A stretch of DNA of 37,494 bases from SYAN01 sp049459795 (GTDB taxonomy: Bacteria > Actinomycetota > Actinomycetes > Nanopelagicales > Nanopelagicaceae), in assembly GCA_049459795.1 (NCBI GenBank), contig JBMUDS010000007.1, forward strand, positions 1 through 37,494, written 5' to 3'. The position numbers and the translations under genes are program-made. A model generated the notes under the pieces. It saw only the letters and a program-made list of their open reading frames with translations. It ran no database searches and was not told where the DNA came from. How positions within the stretch are numbered: the first letter of the stretch is position 1; each line of letters opens with the position of its first letter. Below, one piece after another: positions 22,670-30,949 of the stretch.

Positions 22670-23934
22670 CACATGACCAATTGATCGCAGAGCTCGCGAC
22701 GAAGGCACGAACCGCACAAAAGAAATTGAAGGGCTCTCATTATCAAGATCGCAAAGCTTTGATCGAAGCGATCGCTGATCGTCTGGAAGGCGCTATCGAT
22801 GAGATCGTCGCTGCGAATAAGCGTGATTACGAACGGGAGAGATCGGCGGGCCTAGGCGCACCGCTTCTAGATCGGTTGATGCTCGATCAATCAAGGATCT
22901 GTGCGATTGCATCCGGCACTCGGAAGGTAGCCGCACTTCCAGATCCATTAGGTCAGATCAAGATGGAGCGAACACTTGCGAATGGATTACATCTCAAGCA
23001 GATCACCGTTCCCTTCGGCGTCGTGGGAATGGTCTACGAAGCAAGACCCAATGTCACAGTCGATGCGGCAGTGATCTTGCTGGCCTCTGGAAATGCTGCG
23101 CTCCTTCGTGGTTCTAGTACTGCGAGAGAGAGCAATGAGATCCTGGTTCGTTTGATGCAAGAAGCGATCATGGCATCAGGATTCTCACCTGATCTGATCG
23201 CACTTATCCCGAGTGAGAATCGTGACACTGTGCGCGCACTCCTCCATGCCAGGGGATCAGTCGATCTCGTGATCCCACGAGGAAGCGCTTCATTGATCCG
23301 TACCGTCGTCGATGAGGCGCGAGTGCCTACGATCGAAACCGGTGCCGGTGTCTGTCATATCTACTTCGATCGAAGCGCGGACGAGAAGATAGCGATCCCG
23401 ATACTCGTCAATGCCAAAGTCCAACGCCCGAGCGTTTGCAATGCGGTAGAGACGCTCTTGATCCATAGTGTTCGCAAAGATGACCTCTTGCCGAGATCCC
23501 TCATTGCTCTCCGTGATGCTGGAGTTGTGATCCATGGAGATCATCAGGTGGTCGATGCAGCAAAGGCTCTTGGAATCGATGTCGAACTAGCAACGGATGA
23601 GAATTTTGAAACCGAGTATGGGACCTTGGACATCAATATTGCAGTGGTTTCTGACCTAGAGAGCGCGGTGCAACATATCGATCGCTTTGGGACGCATCAC
23701 ACAGAGGCCATCATCACCGAGGAAAGTGAAGAGGCGGAGCGATTCATCGCACTCACAGATTCAGCTGCGGTGATGATCAATGCGTCAACACGTTTCACCG
23801 ATGGCGAGGAGATGGGATTCGGCGCTGAGATAGGAATTTCCAATCAGAAGTTACATGCGAGAGGGCCGATGGGCCTTGAGGCGATGACGACAACTACCTG
23901 GATCGTTGCTGGTTCCGGGCAGATCAGATCCTGA
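22666..23934 (+). CDS. proA: Gamma-glutamyl phosphate reductase (glutamate-5-semialdehyde dehydrogenase)
   Basis: Second step of proline synthesis: NADPH-dependent reduction of glutamyl phosphate made by ProB. The 422-residue product belongs to the aldehyde dehydrogenase superfamily, with catalytic Cys258 in RPSVCNAVETLL, the earlier signature FGVVGMVYEARPNVTVDAA (about 117-135), and the C-terminal RFTDGEEMGFGAEIGIS. The start overlaps the proB stop (ATGA at 22666-22669). ProB and ProA form a complex that protects the unstable intermediate, and coupled translation fits that. No proC is in the window. Confidence 0.97.
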   Translation: MTHDQLIAELATKARTAQKKLKGSHYQDRKALIEAIADRLEGAIDEIVAANKRDYERERSAGLGAPLLDRLMLDQSRICAIASGTRKVAALPDPLGQIKMERTLANGLHLKQITVPFGVVGMVYEARPNVTVDAAVILLASGNAALLRGSSTARESNEILVRLMQEAIMASGFSPDLIALIPSENRDTVRALLHARGSVDLVIPRGSASLIRTVVDEARVPTIETGAGVCHIYFDRSADEKIAIPILVNAKVQRPSVCNAVETLLIHSVRKDDLLPRSLIALRDAGVVIHGDHQVVDAAKALGIDVELATDENFETEYGTLDINIAVVSDLESAVQHIDRFGTHHTEAIITEESEEAERFIALTDSAAVMINASTRFTDGEEMGFGAEIGISNQKLHARGPMGLEAMTTTTWIVAGSGQIRS

Positions 23935-23960
23935 CTTTCGCCTAGTTACGGAATGCTCGG

Positions 23961-23966
23961 TAGGCT
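23961..23966 (+). promoter_or_regulatory. -10 element of a probable leaderless gatC transcript
   Basis: TAGGCT (23961-23966) fits the actinobacterial TAnnnT form and lies 7 nt before the gatC ATG at 23974, the same geometry as at ndk. The only -35-like sequence, TTCGCC (23937-23942, 18-bp spacer), is weak. The hexamer lies within a small inverted repeat, CGGTA-GGCT-TACCG (23958-23971). Confidence 0.5.
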
Positions 23967-23973
23967 TACCGCT

Positions 23974-24294
23974 ATGTCGCAACCCGAAAGCGTCTCAGCG
24001 GGTATCTCAAGAAGTGATGTCGCTAATCTCGCGAAACTGGCGAGAATCGAGATGACCGAAGGAGAACTCGACCATCTTGCCTCTGAGCTCGCCGTGATCT
24101 TGAATGCGGTGGCTCGAGTGAGCGAAGTGGCGACGGATGATGTGGCACCGACGTCACATCCACTCCCGCTCGTCAATGTCTTCAGGGACGATGTCACGTC
24201 ACCGAGTCTCACTGCATCCGAAGCGCTCTCTGGTGCACCCGCGCAAGAAGATGGGCGATTCAAAGTGCCACAGATCTTGGGCGAGGAAGCATGA
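23974..24294 (+). CDS. gatC: Aspartyl/glutamyl-tRNA amidotransferase subunit C
   Basis: Small subunit that clamps GatA and GatB in the complex converting Glu-tRNA-Gln (and Asp-tRNA-Asn) to the amidated form. From the ATG at 23974 it has 106 residues, with the family start ISRSDVANLAKLARIEMTEGEL and the C-terminal GRFKVPQIL. An ATG at 23953 is also in frame but lies upstream of the -10 hexamer and would add seven unusual residues. There is no Shine-Dalgarno sequence, consistent with leaderless translation. Its stop overlaps gatA (ATGA). The complex implies that the genome lacks GlnRS or AsnRS, or both. Confidence 0.93.
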   Translation: MSQPESVSAGISRSDVANLAKLARIEMTEGELDHLASELAVILNAVARVSEVATDDVAPTSHPLPLVNVFRDDVTSPSLTASEALSGAPAQEDGRFKVPQILGEEA

Positions 24295-25769
24295 TCCGAA
24301 AGAGCGCATCCGAGATGTCCGCTGCCCTCTCGCGTGGTGAGGTCAGCGCAGAGGAGTTAACGAAGGCACATTTCGATCGAATTGATGCTGTCGATGGGAA
24401 AGTCCGTGCCTTCCTCCACCTTGATCCTGAGGGCGCACTTGAAACGGCTCGGGACATCGACGCTCGACGCGCAAAGGGAGAAACCTTGCCACCACTTGCG
24501 GGAGTACCGCTTGCACTCAAAGACGTGATGACCCAGAAGGGAATCCCCACCACCTGTGGCTCCAAGATGCTTGAAGGGTGGCGACCACCATATGACTCCA
24601 CCGTCGTCACCAACTTAAAGAAGAATGGTGTGGTCATCCTCGGGAAGACCAATATGGATGAATTCGCGATGGGCTCATCCACTGAGAATTCAGCATTCCA
24701 TCCCACACACAATCCATGGGATCTTGCTCGTATCCCCGGTGGATCGGGTGGCGGATCTTCGGCCGCGATCTCTGCTTTCGAAGCACCACTTGCGATCGGT
24801 ACCGATACTGGTGGCTCGATTCGCCAGCCAGCAGCGGTGACCGGAACGGTCGGCGTGAAACCGACCTATGGCGGCGTCTCTCGTTACGGACTCGTCGCAT
24901 TCTCGTCTTCGCTGGATCAAGCGGGCCCTTGTGCTCGCACAGTCCTTGATGCAGCGCTCTTACATGAAGCGATCGCAGGACATGATCCGAAGGACTCGAC
25001 TTCGATCAATGCACCTGTGCCGAAAGTCGTTGAAGCTGCGAAACGTGCTGATGTGAAGGGCGTGCGAATCGGAGTGATCAAGGAACTTCAAGGTGATGGT
25101 TATCAAAAGGGTGTACTTGATCGATTCAACGAATCGTTGGAGATCTTGAGTCGCCTTGGCGCAGAGATCGTCGAAGTCTCTTGTCCCTCCTTCGAATACG
25201 CGCTCGCTGCTTATTATTTGATCGCACCGAGTGAATGTTCATCGAACTTGGCGCGTTTCGATGCGATGCGTTACGGAATTCGAGTCGGAGAAGGAAGTGC
25301 CGAAGAGGTGATGAACCAGACCCGTGAGGTCGGGTTCGGCAAAGAGGTCAAGCGTCGCATCATCCTCGGCACCTATGCGCTCTCAAGTGGTTATTACGAT
25401 GCCTATTACGGAAGCGCCCAGAAGGTACGCACCTTGATCAAAGATGATTTCACCAAGTCTTTCGAAAAGGCTGATGTCTTGGTCTCTCCGACTGCGCCAA
25501 CTACAGCATTCAAGATCGGCGAGAAGAGCGATGATCCGCTTGCGATGTACCTCAACGATATCGCGACTATCCCCGTCAATCTCGCAGGGATCTCAGCGAT
25601 GTCCCTTCCATCAGGTCTTGCTAGCGAAGATTCTCTTCCTGCCGGTTTCCAGATCATGGCACCTGCGATGGCCGATGATCGTCTCTACAACGTAGGTGCG
25701 GCTCTTGAACGAGAGTTCCTTGCTCAATGGGGTAAACCCATCCTCGACATGGCACCGGAGCTGATCTGA
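24291..25769 (+). CDS. gatA: Aspartyl/glutamyl-tRNA amidotransferase subunit A
   Basis: Amidase-signature subunit that releases ammonia from glutamine for transfer through a channel to GatB. The 492-residue protein has the Ser-cisSer-Lys triad: Lys77 (GVPLALKDVM), Ser152 (GGSGGGSSAA) and Ser176 (TDTGGSIRQPA). The 24-residue spacing of the serines equals that known for the S. aureus enzyme. The family usually reads GGSSGGS at the cis-Ser loop; here it is GGSGGGSS, a small shift of serines. It overlaps gatC by 4 nt and gatB by 1 nt, giving a tightly coupled operon. Confidence 0.97.
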   Translation: MIRKSASEMSAALSRGEVSAEELTKAHFDRIDAVDGKVRAFLHLDPEGALETARDIDARRAKGETLPPLAGVPLALKDVMTQKGIPTTCGSKMLEGWRPPYDSTVVTNLKKNGVVILGKTNMDEFAMGSSTENSAFHPTHNPWDLARIPGGSGGGSSAAISAFEAPLAIGTDTGGSIRQPAAVTGTVGVKPTYGGVSRYGLVAFSSSLDQAGPCARTVLDAALLHEAIAGHDPKDSTSINAPVPKVVEAAKRADVKGVRIGVIKELQGDGYQKGVLDRFNESLEILSRLGAEIVEVSCPSFEYALAAYYLIAPSECSSNLARFDAMRYGIRVGEGSAEEVMNQTREVGFGKEVKRRIILGTYALSSGYYDAYYGSAQKVRTLIKDDFTKSFEKADVLVSPTAPTTAFKIGEKSDDPLAMYLNDIATIPVNLAGISAMSLPSGLASEDSLPAGFQIMAPAMADDRLYNVGAALEREFLAQWGKPILDMAPELI

Positions 25770-27274
25770 TGGCGTTGAAATACGACGAAGTAGTTGCGAA
25801 ATATGACCCGGTCTTGGGACTTGAAGTCCATGTCGAGCTTGGAACGAATTCGAAGATGTTCTGTGGTTGTGCCACAGTCTTCGGTGCAGAACCCAACACA
25901 CAAGTCTGTCCTGTCTGTTTAGGGCTCCCTGGCTCGCTCCCGGTAGTGAATGGGAAGGCGATCGAGTACACGATCGCTATCGGCCTTGCGCTCAATTGTC
26001 AGATCGCTCCTTATAGTCGCTTCGCTCGTAAGAATTATTTCTATCCTGACATGCCGAAGAACTTCCAGACATCCCAATATGACGAGCCGATCTGCATCCA
26101 AGGTCATCTCGATCTTGAGGTAGAGACCGAAGATGGCATCAAGGAGTTCCGCGTCGAGATCGAGCGCGTCCATATGGAAGAGGACACAGGTAAGTCGCTC
26201 CATGTCGGTGGTGCCACCGGACGTATCCACGGTGCTGATTACTCACTCCTTGATTACAACCGCGCGGGTATCCCGCTCGTCGAGATCGTTACGAAGACGA
26301 TCGAAGGAACGGGAAAGTACGCACCACTCGTCGCGAAGGCATATGTGAAGGAACTGCGCGACATCCTTCGCGGACTTGGTGTCAGTGATGTGAAGATGGA
26401 GCAAGGCTCACTTCGATGTGACGCGAATGTCTCGCTCCGTCCGATAGGTGAGAAGAAACTCGGTACTCGAAGTGAGACGAAGAACGTCAACTCACTCCGC
26501 TCCGTCGAGCGCGCAGTCCGGGCAGAGATGATGCGTCATGCCGGACTTCTCGAACAAGGGGAGCGAGTTATCCAAGAGACGCGACACTTCCATGAGAACA
26601 CGGGAGAGACCACACCTGGTCGAAGCAAAGAGCAGGCGGAGGACTATCGCTACTTCCCAGAACCTGACCTTGTCCCAGTCGCGCCATCCAAAGAATGGAT
26701 CGAAGAGATACGCAAGGCATTGCCTGAACGTCCTTCCGAGCGAAGGAAGCGTCTGCAAGAGGCATGGTCAGTACCGGATAAAGAGATGGCCGCGATGATC
26801 AACGCAGATGTCCTTGATCTCGTAGAAGCGACTGTGGAGTTAGGTGCGGATCCGACCAAGGCACGTGGCTGGTGGCTCGGTGAGATCGCACGACTTGCGA
26901 ATGAGCGTGACCTACCCGCAGCAGAACTTTCCATCACTGCGAAAGATGTGGCAACGATCGTCGAACTCGTCAACAAAGGTGAACTCACCGACAAACTGGC
27001 ACGCCAGGTCGTAGAAGGCGTGATCAACGGTGAAGGTTCGCCTGAGGAAGTGATTGCAGCACGAGGATTCAAAGTGGTCTCGGATGATGGTGCACTCCAG
27101 GCAGCGATTGATAAGGCCATTGCTGGACAACCCGATGTTGCCGAAAAGGTACGTAATGGTCACATACCGGCAGCTGGAGCTTTGATCGGTGCTGTGATGA
27201 AGGAGACCAAGGGACAAGCAGATGCAGCCAAGGTCCGCTCCCTACTATTGAAGACTTTAGGACAAAGTGAGTGA
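25769..27274 (+). CDS. gatB: Aspartyl/glutamyl-tRNA amidotransferase subunit B
   Basis: Subunit that binds the mischarged tRNA, activates its side chain with ATP and amidates it. The 501-residue product has the GatB/GatE cradle domain with GLEVHVEL near residue 18 and a zinc site from Cys32, Cys34, Cys47 and Cys50 (FCGC and CPVC). The signature YSLLDYNRAGIPLVEIVT follows, and the helical YqeY/tail domain occupies the C-terminal ~150 residues (GEGSPEEVIAARGF). The start ATG at 25769 shares one base with the gatA TGA. ilvD follows after 23 nt and may be read through. Confidence 0.97.
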   Translation: MALKYDEVVAKYDPVLGLEVHVELGTNSKMFCGCATVFGAEPNTQVCPVCLGLPGSLPVVNGKAIEYTIAIGLALNCQIAPYSRFARKNYFYPDMPKNFQTSQYDEPICIQGHLDLEVETEDGIKEFRVEIERVHMEEDTGKSLHVGGATGRIHGADYSLLDYNRAGIPLVEIVTKTIEGTGKYAPLVAKAYVKELRDILRGLGVSDVKMEQGSLRCDANVSLRPIGEKKLGTRSETKNVNSLRSVERAVRAEMMRHAGLLEQGERVIQETRHFHENTGETTPGRSKEQAEDYRYFPEPDLVPVAPSKEWIEEIRKALPERPSERRKRLQEAWSVPDKEMAAMINADVLDLVEATVELGADPTKARGWWLGEIARLANERDLPAAELSITAKDVATIVELVNKGELTDKLARQVVEGVINGEGSPEEVIAARGFKVVSDDGALQAAIDKAIAGQPDVAEKVRNGHIPAAGALIGAVMKETKGQADAAKVRSLLLKTLGQSE

Positions 27275-27297
27275 ATCAAGATGAGTGAGTTGATGCG

Positions 27298-28977
27298 ATG
27301 ACCAATAATCCGATGAAGCCCCGTTCACACCAAGTAACAGATGGTCTCGAACGTGCACCTGCCAGGGGAATGCTCCGTGCAGTCGGTATGACCGATGATG
27401 ACTGGGTTAAGCCACAGATCGGAATCGCATCCTCATGGAATGAGATCACACCCTGCAATCTCTCACTAGATCGATTGGCGAAAGCATCGAAAGAAGGTGT
27501 CATCAGCGCCGGTGGATTCCCCATGCAATTCGGAACCATCTCAGTCTCTGATGGCATCTCGATGGGACATGAGGGTATGCATTTCTCACTCGTCTCACGC
27601 GAGATCATCGCTGACTCAGTAGAGACGGTGATGGAGGCAGAGCGCCTTGATGGAATGGTGATGTTCGCAGGCTGCGATAAATCCCTCCCTGGAATGATGA
27701 TGGCCGCGGCACGTCTTGATGTCGCCAGCGTCTTCGTCTATGCCGGATCAATCATGCCTGGAAATGTGGATGGTCGAGATGTCACCATCATCGATGCTTT
27801 CGAGGCGGTCGGAGCTTGCGCTCGGGGCTTGATCACTCAAGAAGAAGTGGACAAGATCGAGCGAGCGATCTGCCCCGGTGAAGGAGCATGCGGTGGCATG
27901 TACACCGCTAACACCATGGCAACCGTCGGTGAAGCGATAGGACTATCGCTTCCTGGCTCTGCCTCACCACCAGCGATCGATCGCAGGCGCGATACCTATG
28001 CGATCAAGTCAGGTGAAGCCGTCGTCGAATTGATCCGACAGGGAATCACTGCACGCGACATCATGACAAAGAAGGCATTCGAGAATGCGATCACCGCGGT
28101 GATGGCACTTGGCGGCTCGACGAACTCAGTTTTGCATCTCCTTGCGATGGCACATGAGGCAGATGTCGATCTCACACTCGAGGATTTCCAGAGAATCAGC
28201 GCGCGAACACCTCTCCTTGGAGACCTCAAGCCCTTCGGAAGATTCGTCATGACCGATCTCGACAAAGTCGGTGGCATCCCAGTCGTACTCAAAGCACTTC
28301 TCGATGCAGGTTTGCTCCACGGAGATTGCCTCACTGTCACCGGAAAGTCGATGGCAGAGAACCTCGCGCACATTGCTCCACCAGATCCTGATGGTGAGAT
28401 CTTGCGTGCGGCGAAGGATCCGATGTCGAAAGGTGGTGGCATCACCATCCTTGGTGGATCACTTGCACCAGATGGTGCAGTCGTGAAGAACGCTGGAATC
28501 GAAGTCACAGAGTTCGAAGGCCCTGCGCGAGTCTTCGATAGGGAACAAGCTGCGATGCAAGCCCTTGAAGATGGAACCATCCAAGCGGGCGATGTCGTCG
28601 TCATACGTTATGAGGGACCAAAAGGTGGTCCAGGTATGCGTGAGATGTTGATGATCACAGGTGCGATCAAAGGTGCAGGACTTGGCAAGTCTGTTCTCTT
28701 ATTGACCGATGGGAGATTCTCTGGAGGAACGACGGGACTTTGTGTCGGTCATATCTCGCCAGAAGCAGTCGATGGTGGACCGATCGCACTTGTAAGAGAT
28801 GGTGATCGAGTGCGGATCGACATACCGAATCGAACCTTGGATCTCTTGGTTGACGAGGCAGAAATAGCGAAACGACGGGAGTCGTTCTTGCCGCTCCCAC
28901 CTCGGTACACCCGCGGTGTCCTCCATAAATTCACCAAACTTGTGGGATCTGCATCACGTGGGGCGGTCTGCGACTAG
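27298..28977 (+). CDS. ilvD: Dihydroxy-acid dehydratase
   Basis: Third common step of valine and isoleucine synthesis: dehydrates dihydroxy acids to 2-keto acids. The 559-residue protein has three conserved cysteines at the cluster positions: Cys53 (EITPCNLSL), Cys126 (GCDKSLPGMM) and Cys198 (GACGGMYTANTM). The presence of the first one is the mark of the [2Fe-2S] class found in mycobacteria and plants; E. coli-type [4Fe-4S] enzymes lack it. The C-terminal swivel domain carries the catalytic-serine region SGGTTGLCVGHISPEA. It starts at ATG 27298, 23 nt after gatB, without a clear Shine-Dalgarno sequence. It lies upstream of the ilvB attenuator, so it escapes that control. Confidence 0.97.
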   Translation: MTNNPMKPRSHQVTDGLERAPARGMLRAVGMTDDDWVKPQIGIASSWNEITPCNLSLDRLAKASKEGVISAGGFPMQFGTISVSDGISMGHEGMHFSLVSREIIADSVETVMEAERLDGMVMFAGCDKSLPGMMMAAARLDVASVFVYAGSIMPGNVDGRDVTIIDAFEAVGACARGLITQEEVDKIERAICPGEGACGGMYTANTMATVGEAIGLSLPGSASPPAIDRRRDTYAIKSGEAVVELIRQGITARDIMTKKAFENAITAVMALGGSTNSVLHLLAMAHEADVDLTLEDFQRISARTPLLGDLKPFGRFVMTDLDKVGGIPVVLKALLDAGLLHGDCLTVTGKSMAENLAHIAPPDPDGEILRAAKDPMSKGGGITILGGSLAPDGAVVKNAGIEVTEFEGPARVFDREQAAMQALEDGTIQAGDVVVIRYEGPKGGPGMREMLMITGAIKGAGLGKSVLLLTDGRFSGGTTGLCVGHISPEAVDGGPIALVRDGDRVRIDIPNRTLDLLVDEAEIAKRRESFLPLPPRYTRGVLHKFTKLVGSASRGAVCD

Positions 28978-28986
28978 TTCAAATCC

Positions 28987-29002
28987 TGAGACGGCTGTCT
29001 CA
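28987..29002 (+). promoter_or_regulatory. Perfect inverted repeat upstream of the ilvB leader promoter
   Basis: TGAGAC-GGCT-GTCTCA is a perfect 6+6 palindrome ending 4 bp before the -35 hexamer. It begins 9 nt after the ilvD stop and has no T run, so it suits a dimeric regulator site better than a terminator. A role as an mRNA 3'-end hairpin for ilvD is possible. No regulator can be named from sequence. Confidence 0.5.
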
Positions 29003-29006
29003 AGGG

Positions 29007-29035
29007 TTGACGAGCCACTTCTCTCACGCGAGACT
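29007..29035 (+). promoter_or_regulatory. Promoter of the ilvB leader transcript
   Basis: The -35 TTGACG (29007-29012; 5 of 6) is followed after 17 bp by GAGACT (29030-29035; 3 of 6 but with the A at position 2 and the final T). The leader peptide ATG (29042) begins 6 nt after the -10, so the transcript would start at or near it. Confidence 0.6.
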
Positions 29036-29041
29036 TAGCCC

Positions 29042-29122
29042 ATGTTCACCCGCGTCATCGACACATCAATCTCGCCGCTCATCGTGGTGATTTCAGTGGT
29101 GATCGCCGGGTGCGCGATCTGA
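29042..29122 (+). CDS. ilvB leader peptide (Val/Ile-rich, 26 aa)
   Basis: A 26-codon frame from ATG 29042 to TGA 29120, too short for routine gene finders. Twelve of its 26 residues are branched-chain: five Val, six Ile and one Leu. They are packed in the run LIVVISVVI (residues 13-21, positions 29078-29104). There is no ribosome binding site; the promoter puts the transcript start near the ATG, so it is probably translated leaderless. It is read as a sensor of charged tRNA-Val, tRNA-Ile and tRNA-Leu: slow decoding of the run would change folding of the downstream RNA. The peptide itself likely has no function. Its ending IAGC looks like a lipobox by chance. Confidence 0.85.
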   Translation: MFTRVIDTSISPLIVVISVVIAGCAI

Positions 29123-29149
29123 CTTAAAGAGTCGGAGTGAGCGCAACCC
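29108..29149 (+). promoter_or_regulatory. Antiterminator hairpin of the ilvB attenuator
   Basis: GGGTGCGC (29108-29115, the last codons of the leader peptide) pairs with GCGCAACCC (29141-29149) with one A bulged. Inside it, TCTGACT (29118-29124) pairs with AGTCGGA (29130-29136) around the loop TAAAG. The 3' arm takes bases 29145-29149 from the terminator stem, so the two hairpins exclude each other. A ribosome at the leader stop codon would block this fold; one stalled at 29078-29092 would allow it. Confidence 0.8.
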
Positions 29150-29172
29150 TCAGTGGAAACTGAGGGTTTTTT
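29145..29172 (+). terminator. Attenuator terminator upstream of ilvB
   Basis: AACCCTCAGT (29145-29154) and ACTGAGGGTT (29159-29168) form a perfect 10-bp stem with the loop GGAA; the run of six T (29167-29172) overlaps the stem's last two bases. It lies 40 nt before the ilvB ATG and 22 nt after the leader stop codon, the layout expected for transcription attenuation. Confidence 0.95.
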
Positions 29173-29212
29173 CGTTGCTGGAGTCGATAGTGAAGGAAAG
29201 GAGTAGGGGAAG

Positions 29213-30949
29213 ATGAGCGAGCAGGTCACGGGTGCGCAATCCTTGGTGCGATCTCTCGAGCACGCCGGCGTCGATGTGATGTTCGGTATTCCAGGTGGCG
29301 CAATCCTTCCTGCATACGACCCGATCTTCGATTCCAAGATCCGACACATCCTGGTCCGTCATGAACAAGGCGCAGGTCATGCTGCGACTGGTTATGCGCA
29401 AGCAACCGGACGGGTCGGAGTCTGTATCGCAACGTCAGGTCCGGGAGCGACGAACCTCGTCACGCCGCTTGCAGATGCACATATGGATTCGGTTCCGATC
29501 GTCGCGATCACAGGTCAGGTTCCCTCGGCAGCAATCGGTACTGATGCTTTCCAAGAGGCAGATATCCGTGGCGTCACGATGCCAGTGACGAAGCACAATT
29601 ATCTGATCACAGATCCAGCCGAAATCCCACAAGCGATCGCCGAAGCTTTTTACATTGCGGGGACAGGACGCCCTGGTCCCGTCTTGGTGGATATCGCCAA
29701 GGATGCGCTTCAACAGATGACGACATTCGAGTGGCCGAAGCAACGTGCCCTCGCGGGATATCGCCTTCAATTGGATGCAGAGAGCGAATCGATTCGTGAC
29801 GCCGCACGTCTTATTGCGGAGTCGAGCAAACCAGTCCTTTATGTCGGCGGTGGCATCATCAAGTCGAATGCAGCGAAGGAGTTGATGGCACTCGCTGAAC
29901 TGACCGGAGCTCCTGTCGTCACAACTTTGATGGCGCGTGGCGCTTTCCCTGATTCGCATCCACAACATCTCGGCATGCCAGGAATGCATGGCACTGTCGC
30001 CGCTGTAACAGCGCTACAAAAGGCTGATTTGCTCATCACTTTAGGCGCACGCTTCGATGATCGCGTCACAGGAAAGCTCTCCACCTTCGCCGTCAATGCG
30101 AAAGTGATCCATGCAGATATCGATCCAGCCGAGATCGGCAAGAATCGTTTCGCAGATGTCGCATTGATCGGAGATTTGAAGCGAAATATCAATGTGCTGA
30201 TCCCGGCTTTGAAGGCGGAGTTTGCGAAGAAGAAGCCAGATCTCACGACATGGTGGAAGCAGATGGGCGGACTTCGCTCCACATATCCCGTCGGCTATGA
30301 CCATCCAGAAGAAGGTCTCTCGCCTCAATATGTGATCGAACGCATCGGTCTTCTCTCAGCTCCTGATTCGATCTATTGCGCCGGTGTCGGTCAACATCAG
30401 ATGTGGGCATCTCAATTCATCAAGTACGAGAATCCACGGACCTGGCTCAACTCCGGTGGTCTTGGAACGATGGGTTACGCCGTCCCTGCTGCGATGGGTG
30501 CAAAAGTCGGAATGCCAGATACCACTGTCTGGGCTATCGACGGCGATGGGTGTTTCCAGATGACCAATCAAGAACTCGTCACCTGTGCGATCAATAAGAT
30601 CCCGATCAAGGTAGCGATCATCAATAACGAGAGCCTTGGCATGGTCCGTCAATGGCAGACACTTTTCTATTCATCCAGATACTCGAATACTGATCTTCAC
30701 TCGAAGCGGATCCCTGATTTCGTCAAACTCGCTGATGCGATGGGATGCGTCGGACTTCGTTGCGAGACGAAGGAAGATGTCGACGCGACGATCAAAGAGG
30801 CGATGGCAATCAATGATGCACCTGTCGTCATCGACTTCAGTGTCCATCGTGATGCGATGGTTTGGCCGATGGTCGCTGCAGGAACCTCGAACGATGACAT
30901 CATGATCGCGCGTGAGATGGCGCCCGACTGGGGATCGCAGGAACTCTAG
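29213..30949 (+). CDS. ilvB: Acetolactate synthase, large (catalytic) subunit
   Basis: Thiamine diphosphate enzyme condensing pyruvate with pyruvate (valine/leucine) or 2-ketobutyrate (isoleucine). The 578-residue protein has the catalytic Glu51 (RHEQGAGHAATGYA), a central FAD-binding domain, and the ThDP/Mg motif starting GDG (444-446) and ending with NN in KVAIINNESLGMV. It starts at ATG 29213 after AAGGAG (29197-29202) and AGGGGAAG. It is the first gene after the attenuator, so its expression should fall when branched-chain amino acids are plentiful. ilvN follows with no gap. Confidence 0.97.
   Translation: MSEQVTGAQSLVRSLEHAGVDVMFGIPGGAILPAYDPIFDSKIRHILVRHEQGAGHAATGYAQATGRVGVCIATSGPGATNLVTPLADAHMDSVPIVAITGQVPSAAIGTDAFQEADIRGVTMPVTKHNYLITDPAEIPQAIAEAFYIAGTGRPGPVLVDIAKDALQQMTTFEWPKQRALAGYRLQLDAESESIRDAARLIAESSKPVLYVGGGIIKSNAAKELMALAELTGAPVVTTLMARGAFPDSHPQHLGMPGMHGTVAAVTALQKADLLITLGARFDDRVTGKLSTFAVNAKVIHADIDPAEIGKNRFADVALIGDLKRNINVLIPALKAEFAKKKPDLTTWWKQMGGLRSTYPVGYDHPEEGLSPQYVIERIGLLSAPDSIYCAGVGQHQMWASQFIKYENPRTWLNSGGLGTMGYAVPAAMGAKVGMPDTTVWAIDGDGCFQMTNQELVTCAINKIPIKVAIINNESLGMVRQWQTLFYSSRYSNTDLHSKRIPDFVKLADAMGCVGLRCETKEDVDATIKEAMAINDAPVVIDFSVHRDAMVWPMVAAGTSNDDIMIAREMAPDWGSQEL

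Noticed and set aside
27996..28604. 202-codon minus-strand frame inside ilvD
   Set aside because: Ser/Ala/Pro-rich antisense shadow of a highly conserved enzyme gene.
29042..29122. Small lipoprotein (hydrophobic run followed by IAGC)
   Set aside because: The Cys lies three codons before the stop, and the frame leads straight into an antiterminator/terminator, so a leader peptide explains it better.
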